Assembly: GCA_963842355.1 (NCBI GenBank)
Contig: CAWJGC010000011.1
Coordinates: 62,001 to 126,000, forward strand
DNA: 64,000 bases
Direction of reading: 5' to 3'
DNA from: JASHPR01 sp963842355
Lineage (GTDB): Bacteria; Actinomycetota; Actinomycetes; Streptosporangiales; Streptosporangiaceae
The notes below the pieces were generated by a model. That model was given only the letters and a program-made list of their open reading frames with translations, did not search any database and was not told where the DNA came from. This document shows positions 1-8,625 of the stretch, piece by piece. Every line of letters begins with the position of its first letter. Position 1 is the stretch's first letter. Position numbers and translations under genes: made by a program.

Positions 1-753
1 CAGGAAGTGGCCAAGCTGACCCGCCTGGTGGATGGCCGGCCACAGATCATCGCCGACCCGCCGCTGCTGGTCCCGATCGCTGACCTGCTGCCCAGGCAGA
101 TGGACCAGGAGACCTTCGAAGCGCAGATCAAGGACCTGCTCGCCCGGTACCGGCGGACGCTGGAAACCGACCGCCGGTACCTGCTCGAGCAGTACGAGTT
201 CGCCGACATGGCCCGCAAGGTCGTCGGCGTCGGCAGCGTCGGCACCCGCTGCTGGATCATCTTGATGCTTGGCCGCGACGAATCCGATCCGCTGTTCCTG
301 CAAATCAAGGAAGCGGAGGCGTCGGTGCTCAGCCGTTTCGTGGGCGCCAGCAAGTACACCAACATGGGCCAGCGCGTCGTCGCGGGCCAGCGGCTGATGC
401 AGGCCTCCAGCGACATCTTCCTGGGCTGGCAGCGAATCGAGGCCGGGCTGGACGGCCAGCAGCGCGACTTTTACGTCCGCCAGCTGCGGGACTGGAAATA
501 CTCCATCGCCATCGAGGCCCTGCTGCCGCGCGGCATGCGGATCTACGGCGAACTGTGCGGGTGGTCGCTGGCGCGGGCGCACGCCCGGTCCGGGGACCGG
601 ATCGCTATCGCCGCCTACCTGGGCGGCTCGGACGTGTTCGACCAGGCGATCACCCGGTTCGCGGCCGCCTACGCCGACCAGAACGAGCGCGACCACCAGG
701 CCCTTGTCGACGCTGTCGCATCAGGACGGATCACCGCCGAGCAGGGCCTGTGA
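1..753 (+). CDS. DUF2252 family protein, 3' part
   Basis: The frame is open from base 1 (no start is needed at the GTG at 7), so this is the C-terminal 250 or so residues of a gene that begins outside the window. The motif GVGSVGTRCW followed by LFLQIKEAEASVL and the RQLRDWKYS stretch are typical of DUF2252 proteins, a widespread actinobacterial family with a kinase-like fold and no firmly assigned reaction; full-length members are around 400-450 residues. The protein looks soluble, without signal peptide or membrane segments. It ends at TGA 753 and is followed 107 bases later by a small membrane protein gene on the same strand. Family assignment is by remembered motif; function unknown. Confidence 0.85.
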   Translation, partial: QEVAKLTRLVDGRPQIIADPPLLVPIADLLPRQMDQETFEAQIKDLLARYRRTLETDRRYLLEQYEFADMARKVVGVGSVGTRCWIILMLGRDESDPLFLQIKEAEASVLSRFVGASKYTNMGQRVVAGQRLMQASSDIFLGWQRIEAGLDGQQRDFYVRQLRDWKYSIAIEALLPRGMRIYGELCGWSLARAHARSGDRIAIAAYLGGSDVFDQAITRFAAAYADQNERDHQALVDAVASGRITAEQGL

Positions 754-859
754 GATCACGGCCGCCGCGCCGCGCTGGCCATCAAGCCGGCCCCCGGGCT
801 ACCACCATGCTGCCCGCGGCAGTCCCGTGGCCAGGCGGTATCAAGAAGGAGCAGTTCAG

Positions 860-1105
860 ATGGCGAAATGGAACTTCGTGGCGATGGGCCAGGCGGGACT
901 GACGGGCTGGACCAGGACCGCCGCTCGGCCGGTCGCTCGTTTGATCGCCCGCAGGACCGGACGGCCCGAGGCGGACATCCTGGCGCTTATCGGCGCAGGG
1001 TTCCTCGCGATCGCGCTGATCGACTTCCTCCGCAACGTCGATGCCGTCATCGCGGCGGGGCGAACCGGCCCTCAGGCCGGGAAAGCCCCTCCCGCCGGCA
1101 CCTAG
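860..1105 (+). CDS. Small one-helix membrane protein, unknown function
   Basis: An 81-residue protein. The ATG at 860 is chosen because an AAGGAG ribosome binding site lies about 8 bases upstream; the frame is open further upstream but that extension is arginine/proline-rich shadow sequence. A hydrophobic segment (ILALIGAGFLAIALIDFL, roughly residues 36-53) should form one transmembrane helix, preceded by a basic amphipathic region. I do not recognise the family. It is co-directional with the DUF2252 gene and may share its transcript. Confidence 0.55.
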   Translation: MAKWNFVAMGQAGLTGWTRTAARPVARLIARRTGRPEADILALIGAGFLAIALIDFLRNVDAVIAAGRTGPQAGKAPPAGT

Positions 1106-1126
1106 GCCTGCTCGTCGGGTCACCCG

Positions 1127-1375
1127 GTGACGATGCCTAGTCCGCCCACGCTGGCCAGCCCCCGTCCTCCTCGACCGCCCAGGGTCGGCGAGCCGCGCTG
1201 GCCGATGGCGCTGGCTGTGCTGGCCGCCGGGGCGCTGCGCGCGATCCTGCCGGCTCAGCTCAGGACCGGAGATGCCCGCTGGGTCCTCCTCCTGGTCCTG
1301 GTCGTGCTGCTCGCCACACTGATCGTCGGCGACCCAGGCCGCGTAGGCGGCGACTCCACCTGGCTGCGGTCATGA
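1127..1375 (+). pseudogene. Truncated actinobacterial integral membrane protein (N-terminal part)
   Basis: The 82-residue frame contains GEPRWPMALAVLAAGALRA, then a second hydrophobic segment (WVLLLVLVVLLATLIVGD), then GDSTWLR. This is the recognisable N-terminus of a multi-pass actinobacterial membrane protein (about 200-230 residues, with GEPRWP and NPGRIDRES-like motifs). Here it stops with TGA right after the second helix. Downstream sequence (about 1376-1560) shows patches of hydrophobic coding in shifting frames (for example EFLAVVL, then LLAGALMVLLTRTF one frame over) but no continuous continuation. I read it as a broken gene whose 3' part is replaced or decayed. Confidence 0.6.
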
Positions 1376-1653
1376 CAGGCACGCCGGTGAGCTCGCCGCG
1401 GCTCTTGTCCTTTCCGTTCCACGTACGGCCACCGCCCGCGCCCGTATCTGGGGCCGCAAAGAGTTCCTGGCTGTCGTCCTGGCGAGGCCTGCCTGCTGGC
1501 CGGTGCACTGATGGTGCTCCTGACCCGCACTTTCCTGCTATGCCGTGCCGGGCGCGCCCATAGGGCCCGCGCAGCACCCGGCTGGCCGACGCAGGGCCTT
1601 CATACGGCGGCAGTGCCCAGGGCCAGCCGGCCAGGGTCAAGGAGTATGTGACG

Positions 1654-2322
1654 ATGACGGTTGAAGGACCTGGAAGCCCGGTCACCGAAGTAGTCCGCAG
1701 CCTGGAGGTGCGCTGGATCTTCCCGGGCCAGATGGAGGCCGCCGTGGCCGGATGGTTCGGGCGGTTCCCGGCCGTGGTGGAGTCACGTGAGGACACCTAC
1801 CTGCTGAATCCGCAGTTGCCCGGGCTGTCGGTGAAGGTCCGCGGGGGCGGGGCGCTGGAGGTGAAGGCCTTCCGCGGGAGCCCGGGGATCCTGGAGGTGG
1901 CGGGCCGCGCCCGCGGACGCCTGGAGTCCTGGCAGAAGTGGTCGTTTCCCTTCAGCCCGCCCAGCGGGGACAGCGGCGACCCGGCCGGCTGGATGCCGGT
2001 GCGCAAGAGACGGCGGATCTGCCGGTTCTCACTGGCCAGCGGGCAGCCCGCCGCGGGGCTGGGCCAGCCGCCGCGGTGCGGGGTGGAACTCACCGAGGTC
2101 CGCACCCGTGGCCAGGACTGGTGGTCCCTGGGGTTCGAGGCGACCGGCCCCGCCAGCCTGCGGCGCAGCGAACTCGAGGCCACCGCCGCGCTCGTGTTCG
2201 CCCAGGCCCTGCCCGGCGGTGTGGAACCCGGCCCGGATCAATCCAGGTCCTATGCGGAATGGCTGTGCCAGCGGCCAGGAGCCGCCAGTGGCGCGAGTCA
2301 CCCGCCTGGTGCGGGAGGGTGA
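1654..2322 (+). CDS. CYTH-like hypothetical protein
   Basis: Starting at ATG 1654 (AAGGAG about 10 bases upstream; a GTG at 1648 is possible but very close to the site) this encodes 222 residues. The N-terminal strand pattern VRSLEVRWIFPG, the EDTYLLNP element, VKVRGGGALEVKAF and WQKWSFP resemble the alternating charged beta strands of the CYTH/triphosphate-tunnel fold, which binds phosphorylated substrates; the assignment is by pattern only. The last 30 residues are low-complexity and may be a decayed end, because the next recognisable sequence downstream is a truncated antiporter on the other strand. Confidence 0.55.
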   Translation: MTVEGPGSPVTEVVRSLEVRWIFPGQMEAAVAGWFGRFPAVVESREDTYLLNPQLPGLSVKVRGGGALEVKAFRGSPGILEVAGRARGRLESWQKWSFPFSPPSGDSGDPAGWMPVRKRRRICRFSLASGQPAAGLGQPPRCGVELTEVRTRGQDWWSLGFEATGPASLRRSELEATAALVFAQALPGGVEPGPDQSRSYAEWLCQRPGAASGASHPPGAGG

Positions 2323-2419
2323 AAGCATGGGAGTGATGCCGGAGTCATCAGGGCGGAGGGTGATGCCGCGGCCGGGCCCTTGCGGTTCGCCGCTGCCACC
2401 GGCGAGGTGACCTATGCCT

Positions 2420-2569
2420 ACGGGCTGGTCCGCAGCCTGCACGGGTCAGCAGCACGCCCGCGGCGGTGAACACGATCGGCGCGGTCATGTCGAAGCCTTC
2501 CAGCCGCGCCGACAGCGCGCCCCACGCGAACAACAGCCCGGCGATAATCGCCAGATCCGCGTCCGTCAC
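2420..2569 (-). pseudogene. 5' fragment of a CPA1-type Na+/H+ antiporter
   Basis: Read on the minus strand from ATG 2569, the first 46 or so residues (MTDADLAIIAGLLFAWGALS, then RLEGFDMTAPIVFTAAGVLL) match the conserved start of NhaP-type cation:proton antiporters (normally over 400 residues with about 12 membrane helices). After about 2430 the frame becomes arginine-rich nonsense. Only the first helix or so survives, so no transporter can be made. The break is a deletion or recombination junction. Confidence 0.75.
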
Positions 2570-3011
2570 CTTTCGCCTCCGGTGGGCTGTTACCGCGATG
2601 GGGATGCTGTGCCGCTACGTTCCACCCGTGGGATGCCGCCTGCCTTGTGCCCGATCGCTGTCCATCACGCGCAGGTTCACACTCAGGCAGGTGACCCGTC
2701 ACCACTTGCCGGCCGTTTCCACCTAGCGCGCGCAGGAAGCCAGGAGATCCCCGGTCAGGCGTCTCGCCGCGCCAGCGACAGCCCCACTCCCGCGGGGCTC
2801 ACCGTCCAGCTGACCACACTGGCACGCACGTGGGCAGTTCGGACGAGCCCTCGGGCTCGGCCTCCTTACCGACCGGCTCTACCCGTCGTTTTCCCCTAGG
2901 TGAAAACGACGGGTAGGTGGCGACAGGTCACCTGCGGCGGCGGAACCATCGGGTGCGAGTCCCGGGAGGGCGGCGCAACAAGGAAAGGCCGCACAACAAG
3001 GAGCGGAATCG
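2570..3011. other. Intergenic region with no gene, one strong hairpin
   Basis: Upstream of the GH15 gene. No frame in either strand has a recognisable protein. The only clear structure is the 15-bp inverted repeat at 2879-2916, listed separately. A GGAG-type ribosome binding site for the GH15 gene is present at about 3000. Confidence 0.5.
2879..2916 (+). terminator. Perfect 15-bp inverted repeat, terminator-like hairpin
   Basis: Arms CTACCCGTCGTTTTC (2879-2893) and GAAAACGACGGGTAG (2902-2916) pair perfectly around an 8-base loop. There is no T-run after either arm, so it would be a U-less actinobacterial terminator, or a transcript leader structure for the GH15 gene 96 bases downstream. Seen directly; role inferred. 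Confidence 0.5.
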
Positions 3012-4832
3012 ATGAGTTATCCGGCGATCGAGGATCACGGGCTGATCGGGGATCTGCAGACGGCGGCGCTGGTGTCCACGGATGGCACGGTGGACTGGAT
3101 GTGCTTGCCGCGATTCGATTCGCCGAGCGTGTTCGCGGCCTTGCTCGACAGCCGGAGCGGGGGCCGGTTCACCCTGGCGCCAGTCGGCAGCGAGCATGTG
3201 ACCAGGCAGATGTACCTGCCCAATACCGCAATCTTGGTGACGAGGTTCCTGTCGCCGGGCGGGGTGGCCGAGGTCGCGGACTTCATGCCGATCGAGACCC
3301 CTGGGGTGGCCACCGACCGGCACCGGCTGATCCGCATGGTCACCGGGATCCGCGGCAAGATGACGCTGGAGGCCCGGGTGGAGCCGCGGTTCGGCTACGC
3401 CCGCGCTTCCCACAAGACGGACGTCACCGATTACGGGGCGGTATTCGATGGCGCATCCCCATCGCTCGCCCTGTCCAGTACGTGGCCGCTGGAGGCCGAC
3501 GGGGACGACGCCAGGGCCCGGTTCACGGTCCAGGCCGGGGAGACCGGGGCGATGATCCTGGAGTCCGGCCGCTCGCCGCGCCCGGCGAAGATAGCGCCGC
3601 GTCAGCTGGAGCGGTGGTTTTCGCAGACCAGCGGTTACTGGCGGGACTGGGTCGCGCGCAGCACCTACCGGGGCCGATGGCGCGAATCGGTGGAGCGGTC
3701 GGCGATCACCCTCAAGCTGATGCAGTATGCCCCCACCGGCGGCCTGGTCGCGGCCCCGACCGCCGGGCTGCCCGAGCAGGTGGGCGGCGAGCGTAACTGG
3801 GATTACCGCTATACCTGGATCCGCGACTCGTCGTTCGCGGTCTTCGCGCTGCTCGGGCTCGGCTTCACCGATGAGGCTCTAGGGCTGGGGAAGTGGATCC
3901 GGGACCGGTTCGAGGAACGGGCCGGCAGCAAGGACACCCCGCTGGCCATCATGTACCGCGTCGATGGCGGCTCGGACCTGGACGAGTTCACCCTCGACCA
4001 CTTCGAGGGCTACAAGGGCTCGAGCCCGGTCCGCATCGGCAACGGGGCCGCAGGCCAGCTGCAGCTCGACATCTACGGCGAAGCCATCGACTCCATCTAC
4101 GGGCTCGATCACATGATGCCGGTCGTTGCCGAGCGGGGCTGGACCGACCTCACGCGGATACTGGACTGGCTCTGCGAGCACTGGGATCAGCCTGATGAGG
4201 GCATCTGGGAGACCCGCGGCGGCCGCCAGCCGTTCATGTACGGCAGGCTCCAGTGCTGGGTGGCGTTCGACCGGGCGATCAAGATGGCGGCCGAGCGGTC
4301 CCGGCCGGCCGACGTCGCCCGGTGGACCGCGGAGCGGGACCGGCTGTACCGCACCGTCATGGACAAGGGCTGGAACGCCTCGATGAAGGCGTTCGTCCAG
4401 TACGAGGGCAGTGACGTGCTCGACGCATCCACGCTGCTCATGCCGACCGTCGGCATCATCGTCCCCACCGACGAGAAGTGGGTGTCGACCATGACGGCGA
4501 TCGACAAGACGCTGGTGACAGACAGCCTGGTCTACCGCTACGACCCGAAGGCATCCCCAGACGGCCTGCGCGGGTCGGAGGGCACCTTCTCGCTGTGCAC
4601 CGGCTGGTACGTGGACGCGCTGACCCGCTCCGGCCGCCTCGACGACGCCCGCCTGGTATTCGAGAAAATGCTCACCTACGGCAACCACCTCGGCCTGTTC
4701 TCCGAGGAGATCGGGATCACCGGCGAGCAGCTCGGCAACTTCCCCCAGGCCTTCACCCACCTAGCGCTCATCAACGCCGCACTGAACCTCGACCACCAGC
4801 TGGACCTGCAGAAAACCCGCAGAGCCGCCTGA
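3012..4832 (+). CDS. Glycoside hydrolase family 15 protein (trehalase/glucoamylase type)
   Basis: 606 residues, full length for the bacterial GH15 group typified by mycobacterial trehalase. The N-terminal beta-sandwich (about 1-230) begins with IEDHGLIGDLQTAALVSTDG, the standard opening of this group. The (alpha/alpha)6 barrel follows, with RNWDYRYTWIRD at 261-272, DEGIWETRG around 396-403 (general-acid region) and SEGTFSLCTGW plus GLFSEEI towards the C-terminus. These inverting enzymes hydrolyse alpha-linked glucosides; trehalose, maltodextrins or both are possible substrates. No signal peptide, so cytoplasmic. The ATG at 3012 has an AAGGAGCGG site just upstream. Single-gene transcript as far as can be seen. 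Confidence 0.93.
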   Translation: MSYPAIEDHGLIGDLQTAALVSTDGTVDWMCLPRFDSPSVFAALLDSRSGGRFTLAPVGSEHVTRQMYLPNTAILVTRFLSPGGVAEVADFMPIETPGVATDRHRLIRMVTGIRGKMTLEARVEPRFGYARASHKTDVTDYGAVFDGASPSLALSSTWPLEADGDDARARFTVQAGETGAMILESGRSPRPAKIAPRQLERWFSQTSGYWRDWVARSTYRGRWRESVERSAITLKLMQYAPTGGLVAAPTAGLPEQVGGERNWDYRYTWIRDSSFAVFALLGLGFTDEALGLGKWIRDRFEERAGSKDTPLAIMYRVDGGSDLDEFTLDHFEGYKGSSPVRIGNGAAGQLQLDIYGEAIDSIYGLDHMMPVVAERGWTDLTRILDWLCEHWDQPDEGIWETRGGRQPFMYGRLQCWVAFDRAIKMAAERSRPADVARWTAERDRLYRTVMDKGWNASMKAFVQYEGSDVLDASTLLMPTVGIIVPTDEKWVSTMTAIDKTLVTDSLVYRYDPKASPDGLRGSEGTFSLCTGWYVDALTRSGRLDDARLVFEKMLTYGNHLGLFSEEIGITGEQLGNFPQAFTHLALINAALNLDHQLDLQKTRRAA

Positions 4833-4955
4833 CCTGGCCGGCACGCGCCAGGCTGCCTCGCTGCCGCCCGTGCCTGTGCAGTTGCGGTTCTGCCGGCAGC
4901 AGAGCCGGAACTCGCAGAAGAAGACATGGCAACTCCCCGATGTGAAGGAGCACAA

Positions 4956-5204
4956 ATGTCACTCGCAGCCGCATCAAATTCTTATCCGCTCTTGAACATT
5001 TTCTGGACGATTCTCGAGGTCTTCCTGTGGGTGATCTGGTTCTGGATCCTGATCACGGTGTTCATCGACATCTTCCGCAGCCCTGACCTGTCCGGCGGGG
5101 CCAAGGCCCTGTGGTTCCTGTTCGTGCTGTTCATCCCGCTGATCGGCGTGGTGGTCTACCTGATCGCCCGCGGCGGCACGATGCACGAACGATCGGTCTG
5201 GTAG
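4956..5204 (+). CDS. PLDc_N domain membrane protein, probably C-terminally truncated
   Basis: 82 residues from ATG 4956 (GAAGGAG 6-9 bases upstream). Two hydrophobic segments with WFWILITVFIDIFR and ALWFLFVLFIPLIGVVVYLI, then ARGGTMHERSVW: the phospholipase-D N-terminal (PLDc_N) two-helix domain found in many actinobacterial membrane proteins, which usually continue into a cytoplasmic linker and a SHOCT domain of 40-50 residues. Here a TAG comes straight after the second helix, and a decayed copy of the tRNA-derived repeat begins about 25 bases later, so loss of the tail by recombination at that site is likely. Function unknown in the family. Confidence 0.75.
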   Translation: MSLAAASNSYPLLNIFWTILEVFLWVIWFWILITVFIDIFRSPDLSGGAKALWFLFVLFIPLIGVVVYLIARGGTMHERSVW

Positions 5205-5229
5205 GGCCCCCAGCAACAAATGCCAGTGA

Positions 5230-5279
5230 CCCGCAAGTTCAATCTTGTAGCGCCCACGCGAAATGCAAGTCAAGGCCGT
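5230..5279 (+). repeat. Decayed third copy of the tRNA-Val-derived repeat
   Basis: About 50 bases (from CGCAAGTTCAATCTTGTAGC through CACGCGAAATGCAAG to AAGGCCGT) align with the core of the 103-bp repeats at 9208 and 14981 with several substitutions and gaps. It keeps the T-arm/acceptor-like part but not the full hairpin. It sits immediately after the truncated PLDc_N gene. Confidence 0.6.
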
Positions 5280-5370
5280 ACTTAGCAAGATCGATAGGAT
5301 CGGGTCGTAGCCGAGGGGAGCCATTCGGTCCGGCGCTGACGCTCCGGGCCACGGATGGCGCCGCGGGTCC

Positions 5371-5451
5371 TTATGGCGCGGAGGCACTGCCACGCCTGCC
5401 CCTGACACCGGTCAAACCGGCGAGCGCGTATCCGATGTCTGTGGCAAGCAT
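5371..5451 (-). pseudogene. N-terminal remnant of a DUF4267-type membrane protein
   Basis: From ATG 5451 (AGGAAAG site upstream) the minus strand reads MLATDIGYALAGLTGVR, the usual beginning of small DUF4267 membrane proteins, then a short unrelated tail and a stop at 5371. Intact members are about 120-130 residues. It lies directly downstream of the DUF1772 gene on the same strand, a pairing I remember from other actinobacteria. It cannot be functional. Confidence 0.5.
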
Positions 5452-5534
5452 GGCTTTCCTTCTCCCTTCTGGCACCCGGAAAAAGCTCGGCGCTAGTAAG
5501 GAACTTTGTTTCGATTTTCACTCAGTTGCGGGCG

Positions 5535-6008
5535 TTAGTGCGCTGCGGCGCTGGCGGCAAGCCCGGCGACGGCAGCCGCCATCAGCAGCGCACGGGTGGT
5601 GATGATGCTGTCCCAGCGGGATTGCAGGGCCCGGGCGTTGCCGGGAGTCACGTGGGCAATGGCCGCCGCGGTGAGCGCCTGGTTGATCGGGGCGGCCACG
5701 CGCAGGTAGAGGCCCAGCCAGGTAAGCATCGCGATCAGGGCGATGCCTGCTGCGGTCGCGCTGGCTGGCGATCCGCTGGCCGTCCCGGCCGCTGTCGCGG
5801 TGGCCGCGGCCAGGATGCCGATAACTCCCGGGACGGGCAGCCGCCGGTCGCCGTATTGGTGCACGCGGCCCATGGCCGCGGCCATGGTGGCGTCGTCGAG
5901 CGGAGCAAGCGCCGGCCGCTGCACGAGGGCGCAGAAGACGTCGGTGCCGTAGATGATCCCGCCGGCGAGTACGCCGACGAGGGCGGCGATGGTTGCGAAT
6001 GCGGTCAC
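5535..6008 (-). CDS. DUF1772 (anthrone oxygenase-like) membrane protein
   Basis: 157 residues from GTG 6008, preceded by a strong AGGAGG site. Four hydrophobic segments, a conserved YGTDVFCALVQRPAL region near the N-terminus, VHQYGDRR and the SRWDSIITTRALLM region near the C-terminus fit DUF1772, a four-helix membrane family that includes anthrone oxygenase-like proteins; most members have no proven reaction. The length matches intact family members. The next gene on the strand is the DUF4267 remnant. Confidence 0.75.
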   Translation of the reverse strand: MTAFATIAALVGVLAGGIIYGTDVFCALVQRPALAPLDDATMAAAMGRVHQYGDRRLPVPGVIGILAAATATAAGTASGSPASATAAGIALIAMLTWLGLYLRVAAPINQALTAAAIAHVTPGNARALQSRWDSIITTRALLMAAAVAGLAASAAAH

Positions 6009-6232
6009 GGGAGCCTCCTAAAATGGCGCCGCTGGTGAGGCCTGGCTGGCTGTTACGAACCCGGCTGATCGCCGCCACGGGCCCGCTGCCAGGCCGGGCT
6101 GTCGTCGAAGAAGGTGTCGTAGCGGGCCTGAACCTCGAGAAGGCTCTCGGGGGACTGCTGGGTCCTGGCGGCACAACGGCGAGGTCTCCTTCGCCGGCGA
6201 GAAGGATGCGACCACCGGCCAGAAGCTGAACT

Positions 6233-6931
6233 GACCCGCTCACCCGCGCCTACCAGCGCGGCGCGCGGATCGTGTCGTTCTGCACCGGCGCCTACGTGCT
6301 GGCCGAAGCCGGGCTGCTGGACGGGCGGCCCGCCACCACGCTGTGGACCCACGCCGAACGGTTCCGGGCCAGGTTCCCCGCCGTACGGCTCAACCCCGCC
6401 GTCCTGTACGTCGATGACGGCCAGGTACTAACCTCGGCCGGAAACGCCGCATCCGCCGACCTCGCCCTGCACATCCTGCGCAGCGACCACGGGGCAGAGA
6501 TCGCCAACACCATCGCCCGCCAAATGGTCGTGCCGCCACACCGGCGTGGCGGCCAGGCCCAGTACGTCGAGACGCCAGTGGCATCCCGGGCCGAGGCAGG
6601 CGACCGGCTCGCCGCAACCTTGGAGTGGGCTCTGCAGCGGCTCTGCCAGCCGCTGCCGGTCAAGGCACTGGCCGCGCACTGCGCGCTCAGCCCCCGGCAG
6701 TTCACCCGCCAATTCCGCCAGGCCACCGGCACCACCCCGCTTCAGTGGCTGCTCACCCAGCGGCTCGCCCTGGCCCAGCGGCTCCTGGAGACCACCGGCC
6801 AGTCCATCGACCTCATAGCCGCCAGCGCCGGGTTCGGCACACCAGCTGCGATGAGACTGCAATTCCAGAAGGCCCTGGACACCAGCCCAGCAGCCTACCG
6901 CCGGACCTTCCGCGCCTCATCGGCCGCCTGA
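6233..6931 (+). pseudogene. GlxA-type AraC regulator, 5' truncated
   Basis: The open frame begins after an in-frame TGA at about 6230 and enters the family in mid-domain: GARIVSFCTGAYVLAEAGLL is the nucleophile-elbow region of the DJ-1/PfpI-like N-terminal domain, followed by the rest of that domain and a complete AraC-type double helix-turn-helix (LPVKALAAHCALSPRQFTRQ; SIDLIAASAGFGTPAAMRLQ). Normal GlxA-family regulators have about 320 residues; roughly the first 90-100 are missing. A GTG at 6272 could start a 219-residue product, but it has no ribosome binding site. The sequence just upstream (6120-6230) reads in another frame as the end of an unrelated protein (SFAGEKDATTGQKLN then stop), so a deletion fused two genes. 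Confidence 0.75.
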
Positions 6932-7279
6932 CCAGGCCGGAACTGCACCGCCACGGTGGCACCCCGGCAGCAGGCCCCAGGCTGCGCACGGGCCTGGGCG
7001 CGATACCGCTGGACACCCTGGCCGCGTGGAGCGGCTCTTCGGGCGCGGCGCTCCCCATATGCTGCGGCGGTGTGAGCGTCAGCCGGTACCCCAATTAGCG
7101 ACCAGGAAGCGGGCTTACCCTCGTCAAGGACAATGCCGACGGTCTCGACGGCGCCCTGCGTGCCCACTCCAGGGGCTCGATCGCCAAGCACATCGGGCCA
7201 CCCTCAGCAGCTTTCCCCAGGTTGTCATGTTGATGAGATACAATCCCGATGTACAGTTTCAATATAACGGTGGTGGATC
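6932..7279. other. Intergenic, promoter of vapBC at its end
   Basis: No recognisable gene. A short patch at about 7108-7200 (SGLTLVKDNADGLDGALRAH in one frame) looks coding but cannot be assigned. The last 60 bases are unusually AT-rich (TTGATGAGATACAATCCC, then TACAGTTTCAATATAACGG) and include TACA/TGTA half-sites 7 bases apart, a plausible promoter and autoregulatory site for the toxin-antitoxin genes. Confidence 0.4.
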
Positions 7280-7499
7280 GTGGCGCTGACGCAGATCGAC
7301 ATCGATGACGACGCCCTCGCCGAGGCCATGCGGCTGTCCGGCACGAAGACGAAGAAGGACACCGTCAACCTGGCGCTGCGGGAGTTCGCCGCCCGGCACC
7401 GCCGGGTCGCGGCCCTGGAGCACTATGCCAGGCTGGCGGCCAGGCTGGGACTTCGAGGAATGGGAGCACCGGCGGGCCGCCGGGAAAGACCCGGCGTGA
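7280..7499 (+). pseudogene. vapB: VapB-type antitoxin, frameshifted
   Basis: From GTG 7280 (GGTGGATC upstream) the protein reads ALTQIDIDDDALAEAMRLSG, then TKKDTVNLALREFAARHRR, a ribbon-helix-helix DNA-binding antitoxin of the DUF2191/VapB group. The family C-terminus WDFEEWEHRRAAGKDPA is present but one frame away from about 7445, ending at TGA 7499. In the sequence as given a one- or two-base indel at about 7440-7450 removes this toxin-binding tail from the antitoxin frame and lets the frame run into VapC. Confidence 0.8.
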
Positions 7500-7918
7500 T
7501 CCGCTACCTGCTGGACTCCTCCGCCCTGTGGCGGATCCTGCGGGACGCCGCGCTGCGGGCAGCCTGGGCTGAGGTGGTCTCCGCGGGCGCGGTCGGCTCC
7601 TGTCACCCCCAGCGCGTCGAGTTCCGCCGCTCGGCCCGCACGATCGACGAGTACGAGCAGATGTCGGGGATGTTCGCCGCGCTGTACCCGGACGCCGCCG
7701 TCCCCAAGGCCGCATGGCAGTGGATAGAGTTCGCGCAGTACCGCCTGCTGCGCCACGGCGCCCACCGCGCGCTGTCCGCCGTGGACCTGCTGATCTGCGC
7801 CACGGCCGCCCAGCGCGACCTGGTCGTGCTGCACGACGACAACGACTTCGCGACCGCCGCGCGGTACCTTCCCGACCTGCGGGAACGCGCCATCCACGAC
7901 GTCCCGTCGGCTGCCTGA
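7496..7918 (+). CDS. vapC: VapC-type PIN-domain toxin
   Basis: 140 residues from GTG 7496, which overlaps the original antitoxin stop as GTGA. Reads VIRYLLDSSALWRIL with the first PIN acidic residue at D7, a middle region with WAEVVSAGAVGSC and VEFRRSA, and the C-terminal SAVDLLICATAAQRDLVVLH followed by DDNDF, which carries the remaining metal-binding aspartates. VapC proteins are Mg-dependent RNases that cut tRNA or rRNA and are held inactive by VapB. Because of the upstream indel one 212-codon frame (7280-7918) now joins both proteins. Either this is a natural fusion without the neutralising tail or a base-calling error. Confidence 0.85.
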   Translation: MIRYLLDSSALWRILRDAALRAAWAEVVSAGAVGSCHPQRVEFRRSARTIDEYEQMSGMFAALYPDAAVPKAAWQWIEFAQYRLLRHGAHRALSAVDLLICATAAQRDLVVLHDDNDFATAARYLPDLRERAIHDVPSAA

Positions 7919-8036
7919 CCCCGGTGAACGGCAGGAACAGCAGAGCGGCGACCCGCGGAACACGATCTCCACGAAACCCGGGGTTGGCTGTCGTGCCGAA
8001 CGCACGGCGATTCCTCCAGCTACGCGGAACCTCAAG

Positions 8037-8441
8037 CTAGCGCCATTGGTCGGGCGGCAGTACGAGGTAGCTTGCCTGGCCACGTCCGAATGACCAGTCG
8101 CCGCGTTCGTTCTCGACCAGGGTGACCGCTAGGTCCTCGCTGCGCAGCCCGACGCGGTCGGCGAGCAACTCGGCCAAGCGCCGGTAGAAGGCGCTCTTGG
8201 CCTCCGCCGACCGGCCGGCTGACAGGGTGAGGCGGACCATCACGAAATGGTCGCTGCGCTCGATGTCGAGGTAGTGCCGATCGAAATTTAGCGTCGCCGC
8301 GGTGTGCTGGGTGACGACCTGGAAGCGGTCACGCGCGGGCACGTCGAGGTGCTCGACCATGGCCTCGTGTACCGAGTCGCAGATGGCACCTAGCTCGGTC
8401 GGCGTCCGCCCTTCGAGCACATCGATGTTGACCAGTGGCAT
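8037..8441 (-). CDS. Tautomerase family protein (4-oxalocrotonate tautomerase-like)
   Basis: 134 residues; after Met removal the protein begins with proline (PLVNIDVLEGRTPTELGA), the catalytic base of the tautomerase superfamily. The length (double the 60-residue 4-OT) and the motifs DRFQVVTQH and YLDIERSDHFVMV match the tautomerase group common in actinobacteria. A GGAGGAG site lies 8 bases upstream of ATG 8441. Substrate unknown. Single gene. Confidence 0.85.
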   Translation of the reverse strand: MPLVNIDVLEGRTPTELGAICDSVHEAMVEHLDVPARDRFQVVTQHTAATLNFDRHYLDIERSDHFVMVRLTLSAGRSAEAKSAFYRRLAELLADRVGLRSEDLAVTLVENERGDWSFGRGQASYLVLPPDQWR

Positions 8442-8625
8442 GCAGGAACTCCTCCGCAGGAATCAGGATCGCGACCGACGGCGGGCGCCGTCGTGCGGTC
8501 GGGTACCAGCAGGTGCCAACGGTCACCTGCTGACCAGGCTTCGCGCGCACGTCGTCTCACTGTCTCGCAAGTGACTTTGACTCTGTTAGCCGAGTCACCC
8601 GGCCCGAGAAGACAAGGAGTAACCG

